A stretch of 64,000 nucleotides of DNA from Opitutaceae bacterium (GTDB lineage: Bacteria; Verrucomicrobiota; Verrucomicrobiia; Opitutales; Opitutaceae), in assembly GCA_030693515.1 (NCBI GenBank), contig JAUYAK010000085.1, forward strand, positions 62,001-126,000, given 5' to 3'. The position numbers were made by a program, and so were the translations under genes. Positions within the stretch are counted from its first letter, which is position 1. Each line of letters begins with the position of its first letter. Under the pieces are notes generated by a model that ran no database searches, was not told where the DNA came from, and saw only the letters and a program-made list of their open reading frames with translations. Positions 49,451 to 58,694 of this stretch are shown one piece after another.

Positions 49451-51412
49451 ATGCTCTGCGCGTTTCTCGCCGGTGTGCTGATGGCGGCGGTGGCGGCGTG
49501 CGGGCAGACCGAGGGGACGCTCCAGTGGGCTTACGCCCTGAGCGGCGTCACCGTCTCGTCCCCGGCGCTCAGCGCCGATGGGCAGACGATCTATATCGGG
49601 GCTGAGACCTCGGGGCGCGCGGGCCGTATCCTCGCGATTCCGAGCAACGGCGGACTGCCTCGCTGGGTGCGCAATCGCCCGCAAGGCATCGATGCTTCAC
49701 CCACGGTTGATGTCGACGGGACCATTTACATCGGCGGCTACGATGGAAAGTTTCTCGCGCTCAATCCCGCCAACGGGGCCTCGCGTTGGGAACTGAATGT
49801 CGGGGCATTCATCACCAGCACCGCGGCCATCAGCGATGACGGCGTGATCTACTTCGGGGCGGGCGACTCGCAGCTCTGGGCGGTGAACCGCGCGGGCACG
49901 GTGCGTTGGCGGTTTTCCGCAGGCAGTTGGATCGACTCTTCGCCGGCCATCGGCCCCGACGGCACGGTCTATTTCGGGTGCAATGACAGCAAAGTGTATG
50001 CGGTGACGCGCGAGGGTGTGGAACGGTGGAGCTTCCTTACCGGCGGGCGTATCCGCGCTTCGCCTGCCATCGGGGCCGATGGGACCATTTACGTGGGTTC
50101 CCTGGACCAGCGACTCTACGCGTTTGCGCCCGATGGCACCAAGAAATGGGATTACCTGGCCAACGGAGAAATCCATGGTTCACCCACACTCGGCGCCGAT
50201 GGCACGATTTACTTCGTGGCGGACGTGAACTTCTACGCCCTCAAGACGGACGGGACCGAACTCTGGAAGCGACGCATCAACACCACCAGCGCCTCCACCG
50301 CCGCAGTGCGCGCCGATGGTGTTATTATCCTCGGAGCGGATGACGGCGTGGTCCGCGCCTTCAACCCTTCCGATGGCAATGTGCGGTGGAGTTACGACAC
50401 CCGCACAGGGACGGGAAACCTGATCGAATCCTCGCCGATCATCGCGCCCGACGGCTCGATCTATGTGGGGTCGCTCGACGGCTTCCTCTACAAAATCAAC
50501 GGCAACGGCACAGCCCTCTCGACCGTTTCCACCTGGCCGGCCTTTTGCCGCGATGCCACGCGCACCTCGCGCGCCACGACCCTCAGCGGGGGCGGGCGCC
50601 TGCTGAACCTTTCCACCCGCGCCCAAGTCGGAGCCAGCGAGACGCTGATCGCGGGCTTTGTCGTGCAGGGCGGCGAGGAGCGCGTGCATTTGCTGCGGGG
50701 CATCGGCCCGACCCTCGGCGCGTTTGGGCTGGCCGGCATGCCAGATCCCAGGCTGCAAGTGTTCTCGGGCAACACCATGATCGCGAGCAATGATGATTGG
50801 GGCACAAATATCGGCGGTTTTTCAGTGAGCGAAACGGCCGCGGCCGTAGGCGCGTTTTCACTTGCGAACGACAGCAAGGACGCCGCGCTCGTGCTGCCCC
50901 TCGCCGCCGGTCTCTACTCTACGCATATCACCAGCGCCGATGGACGCCGGGGCGTCACGCTGGTCGAAGCCTATGATGCACCCGCCGGCGATCCCCGATC
51001 CCGGCTCGTCAACGTCTCCACCCGAGGCCAGGTGGGGGTAGGCGCCGATTCGTTATTCGCCGGCGTGAGCGTAGGCGGTCCGCGCCGTAGCCGCCTGCTC
51101 ATGCGCGCGATCGGGCCGGGGCTCACGCAGTTTGGCGTGGGCGGCGTCCTCGCCCGACCGACCCTGATGCTGTTTGCACCCACACCGGAGGGCGGCCAGC
51201 GGCTGCTGGGCACCAACACGGGGTGGACCACGAGTGGCGCGGTTTACGACCTCGCCGCGGCGGCGCGACTAGTGCAGGCCTTTCCCCTGCTCGAATCGAG
51301 CGCCGATTGCGCGATGGTCGTCACGGTCGAGCCCGGCAACTACACCATCCAAGTCTCGGGCGTCGCCAACACCACCGGCGAAGCCCTCGTCGAGATCTAC
51401 CAATTGCCGTAG
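49451..51412 (+). CDS. Secreted PQQ-like beta-propeller protein with tandem C-terminal module
   Basis: The ATG at 49451 gives 653 residues. A signal segment (residues 1-18) ends in a Cys that could be lipid-modified (AVAACGQ). Residues about 25-360 are an eight-fold repeat of SPAIGPDGTVYFG-type blades (SPAIGADGTIYVG, SPTLGADGTIYF), as in outer-membrane or surface quinoprotein-like propellers without cofactor. Residues about 380-653 hold two copies of a ~135-residue module (LLNLSTRAQVGASE..., RLVNVSTRGQVGVGAD...) ending ALVEIYQLP. The same module ends the proteins at 58695 and 61605. The function is unknown; it is likely an exported carbohydrate-related or adhesive protein. Confidence 0.78.
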   Translation: MLCAFLAGVLMAAVAACGQTEGTLQWAYALSGVTVSSPALSADGQTIYIGAETSGRAGRILAIPSNGGLPRWVRNRPQGIDASPTVDVDGTIYIGGYDGKFLALNPANGASRWELNVGAFITSTAAISDDGVIYFGAGDSQLWAVNRAGTVRWRFSAGSWIDSSPAIGPDGTVYFGCNDSKVYAVTREGVERWSFLTGGRIRASPAIGADGTIYVGSLDQRLYAFAPDGTKKWDYLANGEIHGSPTLGADGTIYFVADVNFYALKTDGTELWKRRINTTSASTAAVRADGVIILGADDGVVRAFNPSDGNVRWSYDTRTGTGNLIESSPIIAPDGSIYVGSLDGFLYKINGNGTALSTVSTWPAFCRDATRTSRATTLSGGGRLLNLSTRAQVGASETLIAGFVVQGGEERVHLLRGIGPTLGAFGLAGMPDPRLQVFSGNTMIASNDDWGTNIGGFSVSETAAAVGAFSLANDSKDAALVLPLAAGLYSTHITSADGRRGVTLVEAYDAPAGDPRSRLVNVSTRGQVGVGADSLFAGVSVGGPRRSRLLMRAIGPGLTQFGVGGVLARPTLMLFAPTPEGGQRLLGTNTGWTTSGAVYDLAAAARLVQAFPLLESSADCAMVVTVEPGNYTIQVSGVANTTGEALVEIYQLP

Positions 51413-51533
51413 CCGCCACGTGCCGGGAAACTGCTTGCCACTGCGGGCGGGCTGCGGAGACTGCCCGCGCCATTAACGGCGCCCAACGACACCAAGCCAA
51501 CACGCGGGCGCACGCCCGCTTTTTTCGGACGAC

Positions 51534-53486
51534 ATGGACGACAACGCACCCAAGGAGAATCCGCCCGCGGATTTCAACAAACTCGACCTGACCCAGCTTC
51601 AGGGCTTCAGCTTCGGCACCCAATGGACGCAGGAGAAGCCCTCCGCGCCCGGCAGCCATCGCGAGGGCGAGTCCCGCGACGACCGACCGCGGCGTGACGG
51701 CCCCGGGGGTGACAAACGTGATCGCCGCGCTTTCCGCCGCCCGGCGGGGCCGGGGGGCGAGCCGATGCGCGCTGGACCCGAAGGTGGTGGCGCAGGACAA
51801 CCGTCTGGCGAACGCCGGGCTCCGCGTGAGGGCGGCGGCGACTATCGTGGCGGTCCGCGCCGCGAAGGCGGCTATGGCGGTGGCGGCGAACGCGGCACCC
51901 GCGCGCCCTACGCTGGCGGGCACGGCGGCTATCAAGGCCGCGGCGCTCCGCAGGATCGCGGGCCCTACGACAGCCCGTATTATTCGACGACGTTTTATCC
52001 CGAGGACACGAGTTTCAACACCCTCGTGCAGACCATCCGCAAGTCCTGCCGCACGGTGGAACTCTTCGAGATCGCGCGCACGGTCGTCGCCAAGACGGAT
52101 CGTTTCGTCGTGGTCGTGGCGCACAAGCCCCGCAGTGGCTCCGAGTCGGGTGACCGGGGCGCGCCCGCCGCCGCGCCGGCCGAACCCGCGCCGCGCCCGA
52201 TGTTTCACATCTCGGTGCCGGATGGCCTGCCGTTTGAAAGCGACGACGCCGCGGTCTCGCATGTTCTCAGCCAGCACCTCGACAAGTTCTTCGACAAATC
52301 GGAAGTCGAGGTCGATCCGCCCAAGGGGAATTTCCAAGTCATCAATCGCTGCGGCGTGACGGGCGAGCTTCTCGGGCCCCCGAATTACCACCGCTACAAT
52401 CAGATTGTGCAGCAGCACTACGCGGCCGAGCTCTCGGGCCGAATGGGGCCGGAGGCCTTCCGCGGTCGCATTGAGACGGTCCGCGATCCCGAGGTCGTGA
52501 ACCAATGGCTCGCCAAGATGAAGAAGACCACGCGCTACACGTGGAAGATTGCGGCCGCGAAACCTGCGGTGGCACCCGCCGCGGAGCCAGCACCTGCGCC
52601 CGCGCCTGCGGCTGACGCAGCGCCGGCCGGCGACACTCCGGCTGACGCTCCTGCAGCCGAAGCTCCCGCCGCTCCGTCCGTGCCGACGTTCGATGCGTTG
52701 GAAGATGCGCGCGTGTATTTGCTCACGCAGGCGCGCGACAAAGTCGTCCGCACCACCGACACCGCGCGTTTCCACGGCAAGGTCGCCGAGACCATGCCGC
52801 CCGGCGAAATCCGCCGCGCCGTCGAAGGCGCTCTGGAACGCCAGCGCCGGTTCCCCCTCGACACGGCCAATGCCCTGCGAGGCCGCCTGCGCCGCGAGCA
52901 TTTCACCATCTTCAAGAAGGGCTCGAAGGGCGTGTCGTATGTTTGCGCCGTGAAACGGAAATTCCGCGTTCCGGGCCAGACGTTTGCCGACAGCATCGGT
53001 GCGCTCATCGGTTTCATCGAGGCCAACCCGATGGTGCGCGCGAGCGAACTCGCACCCAAATTCCTCGGCCTCGTGTTCACGCCGAAGCCGGCCGAGACCA
53101 CGCCACCCGTGCCCGTCGAGGGCGAAGCTGCTGCGGCCCCGGCCGCCGAGGCGCCCAAGGCGGAGCCGACACTCTCAATCGACGATCGCGCGAAGCTCGC
53201 CCGCATGCAGGGTGATCTCGTGTGGCTGGTGCGCGAGGGTTACGTGACCGAGTTCATCGACGGCCGGCTCTTTGCTCCGCCGCCCATGGTCGAGGCGCGG
53301 AAAAAGGAAATCGAGGGCGAGGAGCACGATCCGGAAAACTTCCCTGAAGTCCCGGCGAGTGCGGCCGAACCCGCACCCGAGATTGCACCCGAGCCCGCAC
53401 CCGAGGTCTCGGCTGAGCCAGCGGCGCCGACCGCTGAGGCTACCGCGCCCGAGGACAAGCCCATCGATCCCGCCCCGGCTTCGTAA
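51534..53486 (+). CDS. Large protein with Arg/Gly-rich disordered N-terminus and Ala/Pro linkers
   Basis: This 650-residue protein has no signal or membrane segment. Residues 1-150 are disordered and rich in Gly, Arg and Asp with repeated RGG-like and GGYGGGGERG pieces, resembling RNA-binding tails. Three folded parts follow: residues ~155-345 (SFNTLVQTIRKSCRTVELFEIARTVV, FHISVPDGLPFESDDAA), ~390-525 (VYLLTQARDKVVRTTDTARF, FTIFKKGSKGVSYVCAVKRKF) and ~545-600 (LARMQGDLVWLVREGYVTEFIDG). Ala/Pro/Glu linkers separate them and an acidic Pro-Ala tail ends the protein. No family is recognised. An RNA-related role is inferred only from the RGG-like tail. Confidence 0.75.
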   Translation: MDDNAPKENPPADFNKLDLTQLQGFSFGTQWTQEKPSAPGSHREGESRDDRPRRDGPGGDKRDRRAFRRPAGPGGEPMRAGPEGGGAGQPSGERRAPREGGGDYRGGPRREGGYGGGGERGTRAPYAGGHGGYQGRGAPQDRGPYDSPYYSTTFYPEDTSFNTLVQTIRKSCRTVELFEIARTVVAKTDRFVVVVAHKPRSGSESGDRGAPAAAPAEPAPRPMFHISVPDGLPFESDDAAVSHVLSQHLDKFFDKSEVEVDPPKGNFQVINRCGVTGELLGPPNYHRYNQIVQQHYAAELSGRMGPEAFRGRIETVRDPEVVNQWLAKMKKTTRYTWKIAAAKPAVAPAAEPAPAPAPAADAAPAGDTPADAPAAEAPAAPSVPTFDALEDARVYLLTQARDKVVRTTDTARFHGKVAETMPPGEIRRAVEGALERQRRFPLDTANALRGRLRREHFTIFKKGSKGVSYVCAVKRKFRVPGQTFADSIGALIGFIEANPMVRASELAPKFLGLVFTPKPAETTPPVPVEGEAAAAPAAEAPKAEPTLSIDDRAKLARMQGDLVWLVREGYVTEFIDGRLFAPPPMVEARKKEIEGEEHDPENFPEVPASAAEPAPEIAPEPAPEVSAEPAAPTAEATAPEDKPIDPAPAS

Positions 53487-53542
53487 GCGGGGCGAGGTCG
53501 CTGGCGTGTGGCGGAGGCAGCCCAACAAGCTGTCCCGCCACC

Positions 53543-53986
53543 TCAGGCCGAACGCAGCCGGATGCTGTGCCGTTGATCGGGTGTGATGCCCAGATCGAGG
53601 TGCAGTGCGCCCGCTGGCAGCCACGCGGCGATTTTCTCCGGCCACTCGATCGCGAGGCACCACGGCGAAACCAGGAAATCCTCCAGCAGCAGGTCTTCGA
53701 TCTCGCGGTCGCTCTCAAGGCGATAGGCGTCGAGGTGCAGCAGCCGAACGGGGCCGCGGTGCAGCGTGAAGATGTTGAAGGTCGGGCTCGTGACCTGCTC
53801 GACTACCCCGAGCCCGCGGGCGAGGCCTTGCACAAAGGTCGTCTTGCCGACGCCGAGATTGCCGTGCAACGCGAGCGTCGAGTCGGGTGGCAGGGCGCGT
53901 GCGAACTCCGCCGCGACGGCCTGTGTCTCCTCGGCCGAGGCGGTGATGAGGCCAGCCCTCAGTTTATCGCAGATGCTCGTAGCCAT
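53543..53986 (-). CDS. tsaE: tRNA threonylcarbamoyladenosine biosynthesis ATPase TsaE
   Basis: TsaE is the ATPase of the t6A37 tRNA modification complex. The ATG at 53986 gives 147 residues: ALHGNLGVGKTTFVQGLARGL (Walker A, here at about residue 40), TSPTFNIFTLH (switch), LLHLDAYRL (Walker B) and IEWPEKI. A start at 54151 would add non-conserved residues inside thiL. It overlaps the 3' end of thiL by 23 bp and is the last gene of the pyr-thiL unit. tsaB is at 5.8-6.4 kb. Confidence 0.92.
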   Translation of the reverse strand: MATSICDKLRAGLITASAEETQAVAAEFARALPPDSTLALHGNLGVGKTTFVQGLARGLGVVEQVTSPTFNIFTLHRGPVRLLHLDAYRLESDREIEDLLLEDFLVSPWCLAIEWPEKIAAWLPAGALHLDLGITPDQRHSIRLRSA

Positions 53987-54893
53987 GGTAGTCCGCGAGA
54001 TTGAGCGCGCCTGAAGGAAAATCTTTCGCCGAGGCAAAACGGCCGATACAACTGAGCCGTGTCCGTGGGAAGGCCCGCCGCCAGCGGCGCAGGAAGCCGT
54101 CGCGGTCGGTGGATCGCGCCAGGGCGAAGACCAGCTCGTAGTCCTCGCCATCCGTCAGAGCCGCTCGCACATCGCAGCCGGCCCGTAGGGGCAGGGCGGC
54201 CGCATCGATCGCGGGCGCGGCGGCCCGCGGCGTGAGCGCGCGGAGATCTTTGGCGAGGCCGTCGCTCACATCCATCATCGCGCGCACCTCGCGCTGCCGT
54301 GCCAGCCAACGGCCCTCGGCCAGCCGCGGGGTGAAGCGAAAATGATGCCCGCTGCGCAAGCTGCCGCCGAGCACCCCGGTCACAAAAATGGCATCGCCCC
54401 TACACGCGCCCCGGCGAGTAACGATCCGCGGCCCAGTGGCTGAGCCGAGCAGGGTGAGACTTGCGGCCAGATTGCCGCTCGACTGCGCGATGTCGCCCCC
54501 GACGATCGCGACCCGGTGGCGACGGGCGCAGGCGGCTAGGCCACGGTAGAACTGTTCCAGCCAGCGGAGTTTCGTGCGGGCATCGAGCGCGAGCGCCAGC
54601 ACCGCCGCCACTGGCTGACCACCCATCGCGGCGAGATCACTCAAGTTCCGCTTCAGCAGTTTTTCGGCGGCCGCTCGCGGGGCGATGGCGTCGTCGAAGT
54701 GCCGCCCGTAGATCACAGGATCGACGGTGATCAACTGGCGGCCGCGCGACGGCGCGAGCACGGCGCAGTCGTCGCCGATCCCGAACGGCGCGCGCGGCGA
54801 GGCAGTCCCAAGCCAGCGACGTATGGTGGTGATGAGCTTTTCCTCACCCCACGCCGCGACAGACTCCCGCGGATTGTTGGTGAACGGGTTCAT
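53964..54893 (-). CDS. thiL: Thiamine-monophosphate kinase
   Basis: ThiL phosphorylates thiamine monophosphate to the active cofactor thiamine diphosphate. The 309-residue protein has the PurM-like fold: FGIGDDCAVLAP, ITVDPVIYGRHF, LAAMGGQPVAAVLALAL, AIVGGDIAQS, FVTGVLGGS, MMDVSDGLAKDL and TDGEDYELVFA. These carry the ATP- and Mg-binding Asp residues. It starts 4 bp before the CPBP gene ends and overlaps tsaE, so it is translated as part of the minus-strand operon. Confidence 0.93.
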   Translation of the reverse strand: MNPFTNNPRESVAAWGEEKLITTIRRWLGTASPRAPFGIGDDCAVLAPSRGRQLITVDPVIYGRHFDDAIAPRAAAEKLLKRNLSDLAAMGGQPVAAVLALALDARTKLRWLEQFYRGLAACARRHRVAIVGGDIAQSSGNLAASLTLLGSATGPRIVTRRGACRGDAIFVTGVLGGSLRSGHHFRFTPRLAEGRWLARQREVRAMMDVSDGLAKDLRALTPRAAAPAIDAAALPLRAGCDVRAALTDGEDYELVFALARSTDRDGFLRRWRRAFPRTRLSCIGRFASAKDFPSGALNLADYHGYEHLR

Positions 54894-55720
54894 GCCGGTT
54901 TCACGAACCCGGTCAGGATGCCGACGATGGTGTTCAGATTGAACAACGCGTGGGCGACAATCGGCACGCCGAGATGACCGGTGCGTTCATAGGCGAGCGA
55001 GAAGAGCACGGCGAGCACCACGAGGGGGGCGAAGCTATCGAGACCGGCGAAGGTCCGCCAGTTCACATGCAGCGCGGCGAAAAAGACTCCCGGCAGCAGC
55101 AGCGCGGCCCAGCGGGGCACGCGGCCGCGGAGAAAACGGAAGACCCCGCCACGAAACACCATCTCTTCCCCAACCGGCGCGACGACCACGGCCAGCACGA
55201 TCATCGCGGCGAGCAGGCCCCGTGATTCCATGTGGATCAGCATCGTGATCGCATCCTGCGGCTGCGGGGGAAACCCGGCGGCTTGGGCGAGCTGCTGTGC
55301 CACGGCCGCCGTGCCGGCGATCAGGGGGAAACTGGCGAGGAACGTCACGGCTCCCGCCAGCAGCACCCAACCTGGCGCCTGCGCCGTGGAGTGCGGGCCG
55401 CGCGGCACGGGCGCGAGCAGCGCGCCCGCGATCATCCCCACCTGCATGGCGGCACCACCGAGCACCGTGGCGGCGTCGCCACGGATATCCGCAATTTTTC
55501 CGGCGATGGCTGCGGCAGCCAGGAGGCAGAACGCACCGGCAAACACGCAGCCGCTAAAGACCGCAAAGTCGACGAGCGGCAGATCCCATGTGGGCAGGGG
55601 CGAGGCTTGCCGGCGGCCTCGGGCCTCGGGACTTAAGGCGACGCGCCAGAGCACGATCACGCCGACCACGAGCAGCGCGACCTGGACATAGCCCATCACT
55701 TCGGTCGCGGAAACGTGCAT
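54890..55720 (-). CDS. CPBP family intramembrane glutamic endopeptidase
   Basis: This 276-residue protein has about eight hydrophobic helices. The CPBP (Abi/CAAX protease) motifs lie in the C-terminal half: EEMVFRGGVF (motif 1 EExxxR) near residue 180, FFAALHVN (motif 2 FxxxH) near residue 210 and HALFN (motif 3) near residue 256. Members include Rce1 and proteases or membrane-complex factors of unknown substrate. In this operon of pyrimidine, thiamine and tRNA genes it has no obvious functional partner. Confidence 0.88.
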   Translation of the reverse strand: MHVSATEVMGYVQVALLVVGVIVLWRVALSPEARGRRQASPLPTWDLPLVDFAVFSGCVFAGAFCLLAAAAIAGKIADIRGDAATVLGGAAMQVGMIAGALLAPVPRGPHSTAQAPGWVLLAGAVTFLASFPLIAGTAAVAQQLAQAAGFPPQPQDAITMLIHMESRGLLAAMIVLAVVVAPVGEEMVFRGGVFRFLRGRVPRWAALLLPGVFFAALHVNWRTFAGLDSFAPLVVLAVLFSLAYERTGHLGVPIVAHALFNLNTIVGILTGFVKPA

Positions 55721-55741
55721 GGGCGCGGAGGGCGCGGGGCT

Positions 55742-57037
55742 TTACGGCGCGGTGATTTTTCCGCCGTCGAAGACGACGCGGCCACCCACGACCGTGGTCT
55801 TGACGCGACCGGTGAGCGTCTGGCCCGACCACGGTGAATTGCTCGACTTGCTGAAGCCGACCTTCGCGTCGTAGTGCCATTTTTCCGCGGGATCGAAGAG
55901 GCAGAGATCAGCGTTGGCTCCGGCGGCGAGGGTGCCGCCGGGGAGTTTCATCAACTCGGCGGGACGGCGCGTCATGAGATCGATGACGAAGGGTAGCTTG
56001 AACTTGTTTTGCCGCACGAGGACATCGAGCGTGACGGGCAGCGCGGTCTCGAGGCCGAGGATGCCGTTGGGCGCGTAGTCGAACTCCTTGTCCTTTTCGT
56101 AGTCGGTGTGCGGGGCGTGATCGGTGGCGATGATGTCGAGCGTGCCGTCGCGAAGACCCGCGATCAAAGCGCGGCGATCGTCGTCGGTGCGCAGCGGCGG
56201 GTTCATCTTGAAGTTGGTGTCGTAGGTCGCGAGCGCATCGTCGGTGAGCGCGATGTGGTGCGGCGTGGCCTCGGCGCTGATGCGCGCGCCGCGCTGCTTG
56301 GCGCGACGGATGACATCGACGGAGAATTTCGACGAGATGTGCTGCAGGTGAATGTGGGCGCCGGTGTATTCCGCAAGGATCACGTTGCGCGCGACGATCA
56401 GATCCTCGGCGGCATTGGGCCAGCCGCGGAGCCCGAGGCGCGTGGAGACGATGCCTTCGTTCATCACCGCGCCGACGGTCATGGAATGATCCTGGCAGTG
56501 ATCCATGACGGGCAGGTCGAACATCTTGGCGTATTCGACGGCGCGGCGCATGAGATCGTTGGACTGCACGCAGTCGCCATCGTCAGTGATGGCGACGACC
56601 CCGGCGCGCTTGAGCGAACCGATGGGGGCGAGCGTCTGGCCCTTCATGCCGACGGTGATGCAGCCCGTCGGATAGACACGGATGATCGCATCGCGTCCGA
56701 TGACATCCTTCATGAGCTGGATGGTGCCGGCATTGTCGGCGACGGGCGAGGTGTTGGGCATCATCACGACCGTGGTGAAACCACCGGCGGCGGCCGCGCG
56801 CGAGCCGGTGCCGATGGTCTCCTTGTGGGTCTGGCCGGGCTCGCGGAAATGGACGTGGATATCGACGAGACCGGGACAGGCGACAAGGCCGTGGGCGTCG
56901 ATTTTTTTCGCGCGTTTCTTGTCGGCGGTCGAGAGCGATGCGACGAACTTGCCGTCGCGCACAAAGACATCGCCCGCGGCGTCGCGCTTGGCGGCAGGGT
57001 CGATGACACGGGCGTTTTTGATCCAGAGGGTCGGCAT
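55742..57037 (-). CDS. pyrC: Dihydroorotase
   Basis: Dihydroorotase closes carbamoyl-aspartate to dihydroorotate in UMP synthesis. The 431-residue product is the long (type I) form: VDIHVHFREPGQ with the first two metal His, MMPNTSPVADN, VMDHCQDHSM, HLQHISSKFS, and IATDHAPH with the metal Asp. The metal-binding Lys position was not located by eye. Its start is 9 bp after pyrB, and pyrR and pyrB lie upstream in the same operon. Confidence 0.95.
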   Translation of the reverse strand: MPTLWIKNARVIDPAAKRDAAGDVFVRDGKFVASLSTADKKRAKKIDAHGLVACPGLVDIHVHFREPGQTHKETIGTGSRAAAAGGFTTVVMMPNTSPVADNAGTIQLMKDVIGRDAIIRVYPTGCITVGMKGQTLAPIGSLKRAGVVAITDDGDCVQSNDLMRRAVEYAKMFDLPVMDHCQDHSMTVGAVMNEGIVSTRLGLRGWPNAAEDLIVARNVILAEYTGAHIHLQHISSKFSVDVIRRAKQRGARISAEATPHHIALTDDALATYDTNFKMNPPLRTDDDRRALIAGLRDGTLDIIATDHAPHTDYEKDKEFDYAPNGILGLETALPVTLDVLVRQNKFKLPFVIDLMTRRPAELMKLPGGTLAAGANADLCLFDPAEKWHYDAKVGFSKSSNSPWSGQTLTGRVKTTVVGGRVVFDGGKITAP

Positions 57038-57046
57038 GGCGCGGAG

Positions 57047-57991
57047 TTATTCGACGGGGGTGACGAGTTCGGGCTGGCCGCCGGAGCAGAGGTAGAGGAC
57101 GGCCATCCGGACGGCGATGCCGTTGCTCACCTGTTCGAGGATCACGCTGCGGTCGCCGTCGGCGAGCTCACTGTCGATTTCGACGCCGCGGTTGATGGGG
57201 CCGGGGTGCATGATGATGGCCTGTGGGTTGAGCCAGCTCGCCCGGGTTTTGTTGAGGCCAAACATGCTCGTGTATTCGCCCAGCGAGGGAAAGAGCCCGG
57301 CGGCCTGGCGCTCGTGCTGGATGCGGAGGAGCATCACAACCTCGGCATCGGCGAGCGCGGATTTCAAATCGTGCGAGACGCGCACGCCCATCGCCGTGAA
57401 CCAGTCAGGCACGAGAGTCGAGGGGCCGACAAGGGTGACGGCGGCGCCGAGCTTGGTGAGCGCATGGATGTTGGAGCGCGCCACGCGGCTGAACAAAATA
57501 TCGCCGAGGATCACGACTTTGCGGCCTTTCAGCGAGCCGAGGTGCTCCTTCATGGTGAAGGTGTCGAGCAGACCCTGGGTGGGGTGTTCGTGCGCGCCGT
57601 CGCCGGCATTGATCACGGGGATATCGAGGATGCGCGAGAGGTAGAGCGGGGAACCGGCGGCGGCGTGTCGGATGACGATCATGTCCGCCTGGAGGGCCTG
57701 GATATTTTGCGCGGTGTCGCGGAGCGTCTCGCCCTTGCTTGTGCTGCTGCTGTTCCCGTCGAGGGAGATGACATCGGCGCTGAGCCGCTTGGCGGCCATG
57801 TCGAAGGCCATGCGGGTGCGCGTGCTGGGCTCGAGGAAGAGGTTGACGATGGTCTTGCCGCGGAGGGCGGGGACTTTTTTCACGCTGCGCGTGAGGGTGC
57901 GCTTGAAGGCGCTCGCCGTTGCGTGGATTTGGTCGATCTCGGCGAGGGAGAGTTCTTCGACGGTGAGAAGATGGCGGCGGGTCCAGGACAC
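57047..57991 (-). CDS. pyrB: Aspartate carbamoyltransferase catalytic subunit
   Basis: PyrB carbamoylates aspartate, the committed step of pyrimidine synthesis. The 314-residue product has FLEPSTRTRMAFDMAAKRL (carbamoyl phosphate loop) near residue 54 and HEHPTQGLLDTFTM near residue 135. LLRIQHERQ and IIMHPGPINRGVEID follow near residue 265. It starts 17 bp after pyrR and is followed by pyrC. No pyrI-like regulatory subunit gene is in the window, so control is likely through PyrR. Confidence 0.96.
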   Translation of the reverse strand: MSWTRRHLLTVEELSLAEIDQIHATASAFKRTLTRSVKKVPALRGKTIVNLFLEPSTRTRMAFDMAAKRLSADVISLDGNSSSTSKGETLRDTAQNIQALQADMIVIRHAAAGSPLYLSRILDIPVINAGDGAHEHPTQGLLDTFTMKEHLGSLKGRKVVILGDILFSRVARSNIHALTKLGAAVTLVGPSTLVPDWFTAMGVRVSHDLKSALADAEVVMLLRIQHERQAAGLFPSLGEYTSMFGLNKTRASWLNPQAIIMHPGPINRGVEIDSELADGDRSVILEQVSNGIAVRMAVLYLCSGGQPELVTPVE

Positions 57992-58008
57992 GGGGGCGGG
58001 TTTTGCGG

Positions 58009-58545
58009 TTATGATTTCGTCGCGGATTTCGCGGGCTCGATGCGGATCGTGTCGCGGTGGGCGTCCTGCGGGTCGAGCCGGACCACGACTTTCTCCTGCG
58101 CACGGGCGTCGAGGGCGAGCCCGGTGTAGTCGGCGGCGACGGGCATGAGCCGGCCGCCGCGGTCCACGAGGACGGCGAGTTCGACTTTGGCGGGCCGGCC
58201 GTGGTCGAAGAGTTCGTCGAGCGCGGCTTTTACGGTGCGGCCGGAAAAGAGCACATCGTCGATCAATATGACGGTGGCTCCGGTGACGTCGGCGGGAATA
58301 TGCGTGGGCGCAAACTCCTTGGGGATGGGATGGCGGCCGATGTCGTCGCGGTGAAAGGAGATGTCCACCGTGCCGGCGCGACCCTCAAGGCGGCGCGCGA
58401 GGCGCCGGGCCAGTTCGACTCCGCCGTTGGCAATGCCGAGGAGCAGGAGGCGGCGCGGGGCGGCATGGCGGGCGCGAATGCCGGCAGCGAGCCGCTCGAT
58501 CGCGGCCTCAATCGCGTCGGGACCGATGGTCTTGGCGGTGGGCAC
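58009..58545 (-). CDS. pyrR: Bifunctional PyrR: pyr mRNA-binding regulator / uracil phosphoribosyltransferase
   Basis: PyrR has uracil phosphoribosyltransferase activity and, in Gram-positive bacteria, binds pyr mRNA. A GTG at 58545 is chosen as start because it gives 178 residues, close to the 180 usual for PyrR, with the helix IGPDAIEAAIERLAAGIRARH at the right place. ATGs upstream would add about 33 non-conserved residues. LGIANGGVELARRLARRLEG, the PRPP loop VILIDDVLFSGRTVKAAL and LAVLVDRGGRLMPVAADY fit the family. No attenuator was found upstream, so the regulatory role is inferred from the first position in the operon. Confidence 0.87.
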   Translation of the reverse strand: MPTAKTIGPDAIEAAIERLAAGIRARHAAPRRLLLLGIANGGVELARRLARRLEGRAGTVDISFHRDDIGRHPIPKEFAPTHIPADVTGATVILIDDVLFSGRTVKAALDELFDHGRPAKVELAVLVDRGGRLMPVAADYTGLALDARAQEKVVVRLDPQDAHRDTIRIEPAKSATKS

Positions 58546-58623
58546 CGCGTGGGTTCTGACGCTTGGCGCGGGTGGAGGGAAGAATTTTCTGGAAACGTGT
58601 GCGGCAAATTTCAGACACAAAGA

Positions 58624-58651
58624 GACCCCGGCACCTTGCGGCACCGGGGTC
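58624..58651 (-). terminator. Rho-independent terminator candidate of the LamG protein gene
   Basis: GACCCCGG / CCGGGGTC arms (58624-58631 and 58644-58651) form a hairpin with an inner GTGCC-GCAAG-GTGCC-like part. On the minus strand it is followed by TCTTTG, a weak T tract. It lies 44 bp past the end of the gene at 58695 and before pyrR. Confidence 0.6.
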
Positions 58652-58694
58652 TTGCTTCACTTCCTTGCCGCGATGCTGCTCGCGGCGGGAAAAC

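Noticed and set aside
58546-58694. Hairpin between the LamG gene and pyrR as a pyr attenuator
   Set aside because: The stem lies downstream of the LamG stop and upstream of pyrR, but no anti-terminator alternative or PyrR-binding loop sequence is visible; it is better explained as the LamG gene's terminator.
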